Below, piece by piece: positions 25,635 to 34,138 of a stretch of 64,000 nt of DNA. The stretch's first letter is position 1. Every line of letters starts with the position of its first letter. Both the position numbers and the translations under genes were made by a program. The notes under the pieces were generated by a model, which saw only the letters and a list, made by a program, of their open reading frames with translations, had not been told where the DNA came from and did not search any database. This DNA comes from Streptomyces sp. NBC_01428 (lineage in GTDB: Bacteria > Actinomycetota > Actinomycetes > Streptomycetales > Streptomycetaceae): contig NZ_CP109499.1 in assembly GCF_036231965.1 (NCBI RefSeq), positions 8,556,001 through 8,620,000 on the forward strand, written 5' to 3'.

Positions 25635-26927
25635 GTGTCCCTGGATGCTCGTAGGGCTCGTCGGTTCGCCGCTCCCTCGGCCGCCGCAGTCGCGGCCGCG
25701 GTGGTGACGATGGTGGTCAACCCGACGCTGGGCGCGTCGGCCTCGGCTCCGCAGGCCACGGCCAAGGCCAAGACCCCGACCGCGAAGAACGTCATCTTCA
25801 TCAACGGTGACGGCATGGGCGCCGCCACGCGCCAGGCCGCTCGCCTGCACCTCGCCGGTCTGGGGGGTCAGCTCGCCATGGACAAGCTGCCCGTCTCGGG
25901 ACAGCTGACCACCGAGCCGGATGACCCGAAGGCCGTCGTCACCGACTCGGCCGCCGCGGCGACGGCGTGGGCCACGGGCGAGAAGACCTACAACGGCGCG
26001 ATCAGTGTCGACGTGGACGGCAACCCGCTCGCCACGCTCGGCCAGCAGGCGAAGGCGGCCGGGAAGGCCACCGGCCTGGTCACCACCGCGCAGGTCACCG
26101 ACGCGTCACCGGCGGCGTTCTTCTCGAACACCGCCAACCGTTCGGCGCAGGACGAGATCGCCCGTCAGTACATCGAGGTGTCCAAGCCCGACGTCATCCT
26201 CGGCGGCGGCGAGGACTGGTGGCTGCCCGCGGGCAGCGCCGGCGCCTTCAAGGACCAGCCCGTGGAGGATCCGTCCGAGGCCAGCAAGGGCACCAAGGGC
26301 GACCTGATCAAGAAGGCCAAGAAGGCCGGCTACTCGTACGTCAACAGCGCGGACCAGCTCAGCCGGGCCAAGAACGGCAAGCTCCTCGGTCTCTTCGCCA
26401 ACGAGGAGATGTTCCAGCAGCGCTCCGAGGGCCAGGGCGACGTGTACAGCCCGGTGGTCGGTCTCTCGACCATGACCAGCAAGGCCCTGGGAACGCTGGA
26501 CAAGAACAAGAAGGGCTTCTTCCTCATGGTCGAGGAGGAGGGTGTGGACGAGTTCGCCCACGCCAACAACGGCGCCCGTGTCCTGCAGTCCATGCAGGAA
26601 CTCGAGAAGACCGTCGCCGTGGCCCGCGCCTACGTCGCCACGCACCCCGACACCCTGCTGGTCATCACCGGTGACCACGAGACCGGCGGCCTGGCCGTCG
26701 AGGAGTCGGACGCGGCCGACGAGTCCGGCACCGGAGTCTCCGCCGAGGACGGCCCCTTCGGCATCCGCGGCAGCGAGAAGAAGTTCTACATCGACTGGAC
26801 CACGTCCGGTCACACCGGAGTCGACGTACCGGTGACGGCGGTGGGCCCCCTGTCGGACCGCTTCACCGGCAAGCACCCCAACACCCACGTGTACGACGTG
26901 CTGCGCCAGTCCCTGACGCGCCGCTGA
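25635..26927 (+). CDS. Secreted alkaline phosphatase (PhoA family)
   Basis: 430 residues from GTG 25635, which has GGAGG 5 nt upstream. An Arg-rich N-terminus and hydrophobic segment ending at ASAS form a signal peptide. The catalytic domain has NVIFINGDGMG (metal-binding Asp), active-site Ser in VVTDSAAAATAWATG, and ITGDHETGGL. It hydrolyses phosphate monoesters outside the cell to supply phosphate; such genes are usually PhoP-controlled. A 17-bp terminator follows. Residues past ~200 include a Lys-rich insertion. Confidence 0.95.
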   Translation: MSLDARRARRFAAPSAAAVAAAVVTMVVNPTLGASASAPQATAKAKTPTAKNVIFINGDGMGAATRQAARLHLAGLGGQLAMDKLPVSGQLTTEPDDPKAVVTDSAAAATAWATGEKTYNGAISVDVDGNPLATLGQQAKAAGKATGLVTTAQVTDASPAAFFSNTANRSAQDEIARQYIEVSKPDVILGGGEDWWLPAGSAGAFKDQPVEDPSEASKGTKGDLIKKAKKAGYSYVNSADQLSRAKNGKLLGLFANEEMFQQRSEGQGDVYSPVVGLSTMTSKALGTLDKNKKGFFLMVEEEGVDEFAHANNGARVLQSMQELEKTVAVARAYVATHPDTLLVITGDHETGGLAVEESDAADESGTGVSAEDGPFGIRGSEKKFYIDWTTSGHTGVDVPVTAVGPLSDRFTGKHPNTHVYDVLRQSLTRR

Positions 26928-26941
26928 GCGACACCGTGACA

Positions 26942-26979
26942 CCCGGAGCCCCGCGGCCGGACGGCCGCGGGGCTCCGGG
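26942..26979 (+). terminator. Terminator after the alkaline phosphatase
   Basis: CCCGGAGCCCCGCGGCC (26942-26958) pairs perfectly with 26963-26979 around GGAC. It also lies beyond the stop of the convergent EF-hand gene and can serve both. Confidence 0.85.
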
Positions 26980-27008
26980 TGCGACCGGGCCGGCAATGGG
27001 TGCCGAGG

Positions 27009-27548
27009 TCAGGCCGGGATGCGGCCGCAGAGCCAGTTGCCCGGTTCCTTCGGGTCGTCGCTGATCCAGAACTGGCGCCAGAGCGACGCGAACTCCTCGC
27101 GGCTGAGGTGGCCGTCGCCGTTCAGGTCGAGGAGCTCGAAGACGCCTGTCATGTCGACGGGCAGCCCGTTCCAGGTCTCGACGAGGCGACGGTGCTCCTC
27201 CGGTGAGATCCGGCCGTCCCCGTTGGTGTCGACGGCGTCGAAGACCGTGTCGGCGGTCGCGGTGACGGCGTCGGCCATCGCGGGCAACTGGTCGACGAGG
27301 GACAGCAGTTCCCTCATGTCGACCCTGCCGTCCCCGTTGGCGTCACCGGCTTGCAGCAGGGCCGCCCACCAGCCCATCAGCAGTGTCTCCACCCGCGTAC
27401 GCAACTGGGTCCCGGGCTCCACTCCCGGGAGGCGGCTCCAACGGCCGACGAGCGCCGCGAAGTCGTCCTCGCGCAGATAGCCGTCGCCGTCCGCGTCGAA
27501 CGCGGCGAACATCCCTCTGAGCTTTCGCTCCTGAAACGCACTGGCCAT
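27009..27548 (-). CDS. Four-EF-hand calcium-binding protein (calerythrin-like)
   Basis: 179 residues with four EF-hand loops: DADGDGYLREDD, DANGDGRVDMRE, DTNGDGRISPEE and DLNGDGHLSREE, all with complete calcium ligands. Layout and length match calerythrin and sarcoplasmic calcium-binding proteins known from Saccharopolyspora and Streptomyces. It likely buffers or senses cytosolic calcium. ATG 27548 starts the conserved region. Confidence 0.93.
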   Translation of the reverse strand: MASAFQERKLRGMFAAFDADGDGYLREDDFAALVGRWSRLPGVEPGTQLRTRVETLLMGWWAALLQAGDANGDGRVDMRELLSLVDQLPAMADAVTATADTVFDAVDTNGDGRISPEEHRRLVETWNGLPVDMTGVFELLDLNGDGHLSREEFASLWRQFWISDDPKEPGNWLCGRIPA

Positions 27549-27779
27549 GAGCGGCCTCCTCCGACGCCGAACCGAACCACGAACCGCCCGCCGCGACCGT
27601 CCCACGGGCGCAGACGGCGCCCCTGTCTGACGGCGCCTCAGACGTGTCCTCACGATAGGTCGCGGTTCGGGCGCGTCTCCACGAGCACATCTGCGCGAAC
27701 GATCACCCGTCGGCCCGCCACTGCTCGTGCCCGCTGAGCCGGCCCGCACAGTTCTGTACGCCCTGCCTGCCGTGTCGGC

Positions 27780-28238
27780 TCAGGGATTGACCCAGGCGTC
27801 CGGTGCGGTGGTCAACGCCGAGACGCTGGCGGGCAGTTGGGCCGACGCGACGTCGGCGAGGGATACGCCCTCCAGGATCTCACGCACGTTGGAACGCAGG
27901 GCGATCCACAGGGGCAGCAGCGACTCGGCGGGGCCGGTGTAGGTCAGCTCCGGCGGGCGGACCCCGCGTACGGAGACCAGGGGGCCGTCCACCGTACGGA
28001 TGACGTCGGCGATGGTGATGGACTCCGCCGCCTTGGCCAGACGGTAGCCGCCGTTGCCGCCGCGCCGGCTCAGTACGAGGCCGCCTCGGCGCATGTCGTT
28101 CAGGATGCCTTCGAGGAACTTGTGCGGGATGTCCTGGGCGTCCGCGATGGCCTCGGCCTTGATCGGGCCGCCGTCCCGGGACGCGGTGAGCTGGAGCGCG
28201 GCACGGATCGCGTAGTCCGCCCTGGCTGAAATCCGCAT
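27780..28238 (-). CDS. Rrf2-family regulator without cluster cysteines
   Basis: 152 residues with Rrf2 winged helix ISARADYAIRAALQL, IADAQDIPHKFLEGILNDM and RRGGLVLSRRGGNGGYRLA. No cysteine occurs in the protein, so it cannot bind an Fe-S cluster as NsrR, IscR or RsrR do; this is like CymR-type cysteine regulators. It lies 97 bp downstream of the SfnB/DszC-like gene on the same strand, probably the same transcript, fitting a role in sulfur control (inference). Confidence 0.88.
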   Translation of the reverse strand: MRISARADYAIRAALQLTASRDGGPIKAEAIADAQDIPHKFLEGILNDMRRGGLVLSRRGGNGGYRLAKAAESITIADVIRTVDGPLVSVRGVRPPELTYTGPAESLLPLWIALRSNVREILEGVSLADVASAQLPASVSALTTAPDAWVNP

Positions 28239-28335
28239 GGGTGCATTATCCCGTATGGCCTCGGGGGTTGTCCCCGCGGTCCTGGTCGTCGCCGTGCGCG
28301 TCCCGCCGGTCGGGCGGTGCCACGGAGTTTCTCGG

Positions 28336-29592
28336 TCAGAAGGGCAGGGCGAACGGCGGGTGGGCGCCGTTCAGGAAGTAGTCGCCGACGTCGCGGACCC
28401 GGTGGGCGACCGGTTCGTGCAGCGTGTGGGTCCGGACGTTGCGCCAGAAGCGGTCGAAGCCGAGGCGTGCGGAGGCCGCGCGGGGGCCGACGATGTCGAG
28501 GGCGCGGGCGGTGGACTCCTGCGCCGCCCTGGAGGCGGCGGCCTCGGCCATGGCCACCAGGGCGGAGACCTCCGCGCACTCGTCGTAGGTGAGGTCCTCC
28601 CCGCGCGCCAGACCGACGTGCACGGCGTCCAGCGCCTGGGCGGCCAGCGCGGACGCGGAGCGTACGAGGACGGTGAGTTCCCCGAAGGCCGTCAGCACGT
28701 GAGGGTCCTGCGGCGAGCCGACCGGCCAGGCGGGGTGCCAGACGGAGTGGCCCGCTCTGCTGTACTCGCGCGCCTCGGCGAGCACACCCTCGGCCATGCC
28801 GAGCAGGAGCTGGACGGAGACCAGGCGTCCGACCGGGGAGGAAAGGGCCGTCAGGGGCGACAGGACGTCCTCGTCCGCGGACAGTGAGCCGAGTACGTCG
28901 CGGGCGGGGACGGGAACGTTGTCGAACTCCACACTGCCTCCGGCGGCGAGCCGCTGGCCGAAGGTGTCGGCGTCGGCGTCGATCCGCACACCGTGATGGG
29001 CGGGGTCGACGGCGACGGCGAGGGGTTCGCCCGTGTCGGCCCGCTCCGCCCGGACGGCCAGCCGGTCGGCCACGAGGACACCGGTGGCGTACCTCTGCCG
29101 GCCGTTGAGAACGTAGTGGCCACCCTTCCGCGCCAGGGTCGGCGACGGTTCCTGCCGGGCGAACCCGCCCGCCCAACACGCCTGCTCGCCGGCCGACTTG
29201 TGCTGGGCCGCAGTTCTGCGGTGCGGCTGGGGCTGCGGGGTGACGGCGGCGGACTGGGCGAAGTGCCGGGCGCTCCAGGACAGGAAGTAGTGACAGCCGA
29301 GCAGTTGACCGATCGCGCCGTCGGCTGCGGCGATCTCCCGGACCACGGCATAGGCCGTGGACCAGTCCCCGGCCCCGCCCCCGGACTCCGCCGGCACGAG
29401 CAGCGCCAGCAGCCCCGACTCCCGCAGGCGGGACACCTCGTCGAACGGGATCTTCCCGGCCTGCTCCCTCGCCACCGCGTCCGTGGCCAGGTCGTCGGCC
29501 GTCTCGCGGGCGACGTGCAGCCAGTGGGCGCGACCGGGCCCGGTTCCGTCGGACTCCGGCTCGGCTCCGGACGGCGCGGTGGCGGGGCCCAT
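28336..29592 (-). CDS. SfnB/DszC-like acyl-CoA-dehydrogenase-fold flavoenzyme
   Basis: 418 residues of the acyl-CoA dehydrogenase superfamily. The C-terminus THTLHEPVAHRVRDVGDYFL is characteristic of the SfnB/DszC branch, FMN-using monooxygenases or sulfur-acquisition oxidoreductases, not beta-oxidation enzymes. The usual catalytic Glu position is not conserved visibly. A Gly/Gln/His-rich insertion (QPQPHRRTAAQHKSAGEQ) is odd. AGGAG precedes the ATG. The ~300-nt leader carries a Cys-codon peptide and alternative hairpins, linking expression to cysteine supply. Confidence 0.88.
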   Translation of the reverse strand: MGPATAPSGAEPESDGTGPGRAHWLHVARETADDLATDAVAREQAGKIPFDEVSRLRESGLLALLVPAESGGGAGDWSTAYAVVREIAAADGAIGQLLGCHYFLSWSARHFAQSAAVTPQPQPHRRTAAQHKSAGEQACWAGGFARQEPSPTLARKGGHYVLNGRQRYATGVLVADRLAVRAERADTGEPLAVAVDPAHHGVRIDADADTFGQRLAAGGSVEFDNVPVPARDVLGSLSADEDVLSPLTALSSPVGRLVSVQLLLGMAEGVLAEAREYSRAGHSVWHPAWPVGSPQDPHVLTAFGELTVLVRSASALAAQALDAVHVGLARGEDLTYDECAEVSALVAMAEAAASRAAQESTARALDIVGPRAASARLGFDRFWRNVRTHTLHEPVAHRVRDVGDYFLNGAHPPFALPF

Positions 29593-29715
29593 GGCGATGG
29601 TCTCCTCAAGTTCGGCGACACGATGTGGTGGTGGGGCTCATGCGGATCGGGTGATGCGTGCACGCGGCCCACGCCGCTCCCCTGCGGTGGCGATCCTTGG
29701 CCCGGCCGACAGGAC

Positions 29716-29763
29716 CGTCCCGGTGGGGACGCCGAACGGGGGGAGAGGGACGGCAGACGTCCC
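29716..29763 (-). promoter_or_regulatory. Four-segment alternative-hairpin region (possible attenuator)
   Basis: On the transcript strand GGGACG, CGTCCC, CGTCCC, GGGACG follow in order (29763-29758, 29752-29747, 29731-29726, 29721-29716). Segments 1:2 and 3:4 can pair, or 1:3 and 2:4 instead. This is the logic of an attenuator between the leader peptide and the flavoenzyme gene; no experimental support. Confidence 0.4.
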
Positions 29764-29890
29764 GCTCGGGGACCCGGTGAGGAATCGCTGTGCGAAGGCG
29801 CCGCATCAGGGGTGCGCGCGAGAGCCGGGGCCGCGTCGTGGTCCGTTCGAACCGGGGTCGCGGCCGAGCGTGTGCGTCGGAAGCGGTGCC

Positions 29891-29974
29891 CTAGGCGCGA
29901 CAGCAGCCGGCGCCGGCGACGCGGCCAAAGTCGATATGCCGACGACGTACGAGTCGTAGCTGCATAGAGGGCAT
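29891..29974 (-). CDS. Cys-rich sulfur leader peptide
   Basis: 27 codons. The C-terminal part reads RRRHIDFGRVAGAGCCRA, the pattern of leader peptides found before sulfur-assimilation genes in Streptomyces (RRHID...RV..A.CR). Two consecutive Cys codons precede the end. The ATG at 29974 sits 7 nt after a CAGGAT -10 element, so the mRNA is probably leaderless; an in-frame ATG at 29965 is the alternative. Ribosome stalling at the Cys codons would report low cysteine and control the flavoenzyme gene. Confidence 0.8.
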   Translation of the reverse strand: MPSMQLRLVRRRHIDFGRVAGAGCCRA

Positions 29975-30002
29975 GTACATCATCCTGCGCAGTCGACGGG
30001 CG

Positions 30003-30040
30003 GGCCGTCAATATATTCCTAGTAAATCGATAGGAAATAT
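30003..30040 (-). promoter_or_regulatory. Operator dyad and -35 of the sulfur leader promoter
   Basis: An AT-rich dyad, ATATTCCTA (30013-30021) with TAGGAAATAT (30031-30040), stands out in GC-rich DNA. TTGACG on the minus strand abuts it (about 30011-30006) and CAGGAT follows 18 nt later. A repressor or activator here would control the sulfur leader; the cysteine-less Rrf2 protein is one candidate. Confidence 0.6.
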
Positions 30041-30197
30041 GGAGAACGCAGCGCCGGTGCGATGCTCCGGACCCGGCGACAGGCTGCGGCGTGCCCTGGG
30101 CCGGCGACGAGCAGGGTGGTTCACGCGGCGGCGGGCGCGCCGCGCGCGGCGGGAAATCCGCGTGCTGACGTGCCCTCGGGGCCGTTACGGTCGGCCC

Positions 30198-30266
30198 ATG
30201 AACGTCACCGGCCGCACCATCACCGCAACCGCGCGAGCGACCAGCTCGCCGGTTGCCGCCGTCTGA
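30198..30266 (+). CDS. Possible Ala/Thr-rich leader peptide
   Basis: 22 codons (five Ala, five Thr) begin at an ATG 7 nt after TACGGT, so could be leaderless. It ends 133 nt before the AlaRS-like gene; a CCACCG/CGGTGG hairpin lies between. Attractive as an amino-acid-sensing leader, but short frames occur by chance here. Confidence 0.3.
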   Translation: MNVTGRTITATARATSSPVAAV

Positions 30267-30399
30267 CCTTCCCCCTTCCACCGGCGACCGGAAACGGCCC
30301 GTCGGTGGTTCCGTGGCGTTCAGGCTCTCCTGCCCCGGTGTCGTCCCGGCGGACCCGTTGTCCGGTGCCTCCCCGCATCGCTGCCAAGGAGACCCCGTC

Positions 30400-31566
30400 A
30401 TGCAAACGGAGCAGATCGTCCGCACGTTCGTCGAGTACTTCGAGGAGCGCGGTCATCGCCGCGTCACCGGCTCGACCCTGCTGCCGCCGAGCGGCGGCCC
30501 GGTGCTGTTCACCACCTCGGGCATGCACCCCCTCACCCCGTATCTGCTGGGCCGGCCTCATCCGCTCGGCAGACGACTGGTCAACGTGCAGCGCTGTCTG
30601 CGGACCACAGACCTGGAAGAGGTCGGCGACGACACCCACCTGACGGTCTTCGAGATGCTCGGCTCCTGGTCGCTCGGCGACTACGAGGGGCCGCAGAGCC
30701 TCGACTGGGGACACCGGCTGCTCACCGAGGGGCTGGGGATCGATCCGAGCCTGCTGTACGCCACTGTCTTCGCCGGTGACGAGCAGACCGGGCCGGACAC
30801 GGACTCCCTCGGGCTGTGGCAGGAACGCGGAGTCCCCGTGGAACTCACCGTCGAGGACAACTGGTGGTCCAACGGACCGGTCGGGCCGTGCGGCCCCGAC
30901 TCGGAGATCTTCCTGTGGAGCGGGGACACGCCTCCCCGCTCGACGCCCACTTGTGACGATCGCTGGGTCGAGGTGTGGAACCACGTGATGATGCGCCATC
31001 GCCGGCTCGAGGACGGATCCCTCGTGCCGCTTCCCCACCGCAGCGTCGACACCGGACTCGGCCTGGAACGGCTCGCCTGCCTGCTCCAGGGGAAGTCGTC
31101 CGTCTTCGACTGCGACGTCTTCGAACCCTGGCGCCGCCTCGTACCGTCCCTGTGGCCGCTGGACGAACCCTCGCTCCGCCTGGTCGTCGACCATTTGCGC
31201 TCGTCCGTCGTGGTCGTCGGCGACGGCGTGCGCCCGTCCGCCACGGGCCAGGGCTACGTACTGCGCCGCCTCGTGCGCCGGGTGCTCACCACCCTGTGGC
31301 GGGACGAACCGTCCCGCACACTCGGCGACCTGCCGGACGAACTGCTGCTCCACACCCTCGATCACTTCCGTCAGGACGTGGATCCCGGCGAGGTCCGGCA
31401 GGTCCTGCTGGACGAGGAGCGCCGGTTCGGCCGTCTCATGGAGCGCGGCCGGCAACTCCTGGCCCGCCTCCGCTTCCAAGGCCCGCTGGGGGACGAGGAC
31501 TTCCACTACCTGCACGACACGCACGGCCTGCCGCGCGACCTGGTCCTCAACCTGCGGGAGGAGTGA
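30400..31566 (+). CDS. Truncated alanyl-tRNA synthetase paralogue (catalytic domain only)
   Basis: 388 residues against about 890 in full AlaRS. It retains the class II core: LFTTSGMHPLTPYLLGRPHP, TTDLEEVGDDTHLTVFEMLG, WNHVMM, motif 3 DTGLGLERLA and GYVLRRLVRRVL from the tRNA-recognition domain. The editing and C-Ala domains are absent, and the gene ends cleanly. AAGGAGA lies 7 nt before ATG 30400. Such stand-alone copies may aminoacylate tRNA without proofreading, serve in biosynthesis with Ala-tRNA, or give resistance to an AlaRS inhibitor; none can be chosen from sequence. Confidence 0.85.
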   Translation: MQTEQIVRTFVEYFEERGHRRVTGSTLLPPSGGPVLFTTSGMHPLTPYLLGRPHPLGRRLVNVQRCLRTTDLEEVGDDTHLTVFEMLGSWSLGDYEGPQSLDWGHRLLTEGLGIDPSLLYATVFAGDEQTGPDTDSLGLWQERGVPVELTVEDNWWSNGPVGPCGPDSEIFLWSGDTPPRSTPTCDDRWVEVWNHVMMRHRRLEDGSLVPLPHRSVDTGLGLERLACLLQGKSSVFDCDVFEPWRRLVPSLWPLDEPSLRLVVDHLRSSVVVVGDGVRPSATGQGYVLRRLVRRVLTTLWRDEPSRTLGDLPDELLLHTLDHFRQDVDPGEVRQVLLDEERRFGRLMERGRQLLARLRFQGPLGDEDFHYLHDTHGLPRDLVLNLREE

Positions 31567-31631
31567 GTGAGCGATCGGCACGGACCCCGCCGAGGAGGGC
31601 CGTTCACCGCGATCGGCAGCCTTGGCCTCGC

Positions 31632-32072
31632 CTAGCGCGGTGCGGAGGTGATCTGCGCGCGCACCCACTCCGGGTCCGGGTTGACGTGAGGGCGGCCCGC
31701 GACGAGGACCGTAGGAACGGTCTCGTTGCCGTCGTTGGCCGCCCGCACCACCTCCGCGCCCGCGGGATCGCGCCAGATGTCCACCCAGTGGACCTGACGG
31801 GAGTCACGGCCCAGCCGCATGCGCAACCGCAGACAGTACGAGCATCCCGCCCGCCAGAAGACGACCGGCCGGCCGTCGACCGCGCTCCGGCGCTGCGCTT
31901 CGAGGGCACCGACCGACCGGGGGAAGGCCAGAGGCGAGTGCACGGCCCCGAGCAGCACGAACACCAGCAGGAGGACGACCCCGAGGCCAGGACTCCCGCG
32001 CAGGGCCGACCCGGTCGCCGCCAGCGAGCCGACGAGCACCAACAGCAGAGGCAGGAACCAGGCGCGCATCAT
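31632..32072 (-). CDS. Membrane-anchored glutaredoxin/mycoredoxin-like protein
   Basis: 146 residues. Two membrane helices at the N-terminus (WFLPLLLVLVGSLAATG and GVVLLLVFVLLGAVHSP) are followed by a glutaredoxin domain with CSYC active site in VVFWRAGCSYCLRLRM and the TVPTV cis-Pro loop. Mycoredoxins reduce mycothiol mixed disulfides; the membrane anchor places the redox domain at the inner face. It converges with the AlaRS-like gene. Confidence 0.88.
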   Translation of the reverse strand: MMRAWFLPLLLVLVGSLAATGSALRGSPGLGVVLLLVFVLLGAVHSPLAFPRSVGALEAQRRSAVDGRPVVFWRAGCSYCLRLRMRLGRDSRQVHWVDIWRDPAGAEVVRAANDGNETVPTVLVAGRPHVNPDPEWVRAQITSAPR

Positions 32073-32146
32073 GAGGCCGAAGGCTACCGGTGCGCGGCCC
32101 GCCGCCGGGAGTGGCGTGGGCCGGCCGGACACGTTCGTCCCGTCCT

Positions 32147-33166
32147 TCAGGACATGGTCACGACCATGCGGAACCGGGCGTCACCGGACAGCATCCGCTG
32201 ATAGGCGTCACCCACTCCGTCCAGCGGCACGGTCTCGATCATCGGCCGGATCCCGAAGAGCGCGCTGAAACCCATCGCGTCCTCGACGTCCTGCGACGTG
32301 CCGGACGGATGACCGCGAACGATCCTGCCCGGGATGAGGAGTTGGGTGGGAGTGACGTCCAGGGACGACATGTCCGCGCCCACCACGATGAGTTCACCAC
32401 GGGGCAGCAGTCCGTCGATGACGGCCGAGGTCGCCTGGGAACTCGCGGCGGTGGACAGCACGGCCTTGGCACCGCCGAGCGCCTGCAACGCCTCGGAGGG
32501 CGAACCGGCGGTGCTGTCGATGTAGTGGTGCGCTCCGAGCTGTTCGGCCAGTTCCGCCTTGGCGCCGCCGCGCGCGACGACCACGGTCTCGAAGCCCATG
32601 GCGACCGCGTACTGGACGCCCAGATGCCCGAGACCGCCGAGTCCGAGCACGGCGACCAGGTCACCGGGGCGGGCCGAGCTGCGCCGCAGGCTGTTGTAGA
32701 CGGTCACGCCCGCGCAGCCGAGAGGCGCCGCCTCCGTGAAGGACAGTCCGTCCGGGATCCGCGCCAGCGCGTCCTGGGGCACGATCACGGACTCGGCGAA
32801 CCCGCCGTCGTAACTCCAGCCGGGGACCTTGAGGTTCTCGCAGACGATGAAGTCGCCCTGACGGCACGGCCTGCAGTGGAGGCAGCTTCCGCCGAACCAG
32901 CCCACGCCGACGCGCTCGCCCGTCGTCCAGCCCTCGTAGACGCCTTCGCCGACCTCCTCGATCCGCCCGGCGATCTCATGGCCGGCGACGAGCGGGAAGG
33001 TCACGCCGGGCAGCCCGGCGCTGATGAAGAAGGCGTCGCTGTGGCAGATCCCGCAGGCCTCGACGCGTACGCGTACGTGCCCGGGGCCCGGCTTGGGCAC
33101 CTCCCGTTCGGCGATCTCGAACGGACCGTTCGCGGTCCGGACCTCCGCGACTCGATAGGTGCTCAT
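32147..33166 (-). CDS. Zinc-dependent alcohol dehydrogenase
   Basis: 339 residues of the medium-chain dehydrogenase family. Catalytic zinc ligands lie in ACGICHSD and GHEIAG; the structural zinc cluster is CLHCRPCRQGDFIVC; the NAD(P) fold is VLGLGGLGHLG. Closest by eye to NADP-dependent AdhC/YjgB-type enzymes reducing aldehydes. The start is at MSTYRVAEV. No partner gene is evident. Confidence 0.94.
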   Translation of the reverse strand: MSTYRVAEVRTANGPFEIAEREVPKPGPGHVRVRVEACGICHSDAFFISAGLPGVTFPLVAGHEIAGRIEEVGEGVYEGWTTGERVGVGWFGGSCLHCRPCRQGDFIVCENLKVPGWSYDGGFAESVIVPQDALARIPDGLSFTEAAPLGCAGVTVYNSLRRSSARPGDLVAVLGLGGLGHLGVQYAVAMGFETVVVARGGAKAELAEQLGAHHYIDSTAGSPSEALQALGGAKAVLSTAASSQATSAVIDGLLPRGELIVVGADMSSLDVTPTQLLIPGRIVRGHPSGTSQDVEDAMGFSALFGIRPMIETVPLDGVGDAYQRMLSGDARFRMVVTMS

Positions 33167-33343
33167 GGCATCTCCCTCGTGCATGCGTGAAACGCCCCGC
33201 TCTCCAGCGAACCAGCTCCGGGGGGATCACGCATGCCGAGACGGCCGCCGCCGCCTGATCGCGGGGGTGAGGGGCCCGGCCCGCCCTTCGTGGGGGCGCT
33301 GCCCGTGCGGCGGTCCGGTTCCGCACAGGGCAGGGTGTGCCGC

Positions 33344-34138
33344 TCAGAGAGCCGTCAGGTCGCGGCTCTGCGGCCGGGTGAGGTGGGCGGTCAGGAGGTG
33401 GGCGTCGAGGAGGGAGACGTCGGCGGTGCGGGACGCCTGCGAGAAACCGGTGAGCATGCGCTTCGTCAGGACGAGACTCTCGGGGGACCGTCGGACGAGC
33501 GGCCTGGTCCAGGCCGCGACGGTCCGGTCCAGCTCGTCGACCGGGGCGACCTTGTGGAGCAGCCCGAGCCGGTGGGCGGTGGACGCGTCGAACACCTCGC
33601 AGGTGAGCATGAGTTCGCGGATCCGCGCGACACCGGCCTCGGACACGAGGCGCCCCATGGCCCCTCCCCAGGCCGGGGGCAGGCCGAGGCCGACCTCCGG
33701 CATGCGGAACCGGCAGGTGTCGGCGCCGACGCGCAGATCGCAGTACGCGGCGAGGGCGAGACCCGCTCCGACGACCTTGCCGTGCAGCCGGGCGACGGTG
33801 ACGGCGTGGGTGTTCTCCAGCGCCCGGCACAGCCGTTGGGCCTTGTCGGCGATCCTGCGCATGGTGGCGCCGGTCGGGTCCGCGTCGAGCGCGGCCAGGT
33901 ATTCCGTGCGGTCGGCTCCCAGACAGAAGTCCTCGCCCAGGGAGGAGAGGACCACGACGCGGACGTCCGGCCGGTCGTGCAACTCGTCGAGCAGGGCCGT
34001 CAGGTCGTCGAGGACGCCGACGCCCAGCGTGTCGTCCTGGTGCGAGGGGTTGAGGCGCACGTGCAGGACGGGTCCGTCCTGCACGGTGCCGATGGAGCCG
34101 GGGGAGTGCTCCGGAAGAGCGGGAAGTATGTCGTTCAT
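33344..34138 (-). CDS. Enoyl-CoA hydratase/isomerase (crotonase) family protein
   Basis: 264 residues with crotonase oxyanion-hole segments GEDFCLGADR and GKVVGAGLALAAYCDLRVG, followed by FRMPEVGLGLPPAWGG with the catalytic-position Glu. It acts on an acyl-CoA in the cytosol. The ATG overlaps the stop of the P450 gene (ATGA), so the two proteins are made together and probably act on one pathway, perhaps tailoring a fatty acyl or polyketide substrate. Confidence 0.9.
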   Translation of the reverse strand: MNDILPALPEHSPGSIGTVQDGPVLHVRLNPSHQDDTLGVGVLDDLTALLDELHDRPDVRVVVLSSLGEDFCLGADRTEYLAALDADPTGATMRRIADKAQRLCRALENTHAVTVARLHGKVVGAGLALAAYCDLRVGADTCRFRMPEVGLGLPPAWGGAMGRLVSEAGVARIRELMLTCEVFDASTAHRLGLLHKVAPVDELDRTVAAWTRPLVRRSPESLVLTKRMLTGFSQASRTADVSLLDAHLLTAHLTRPQSRDLTAL

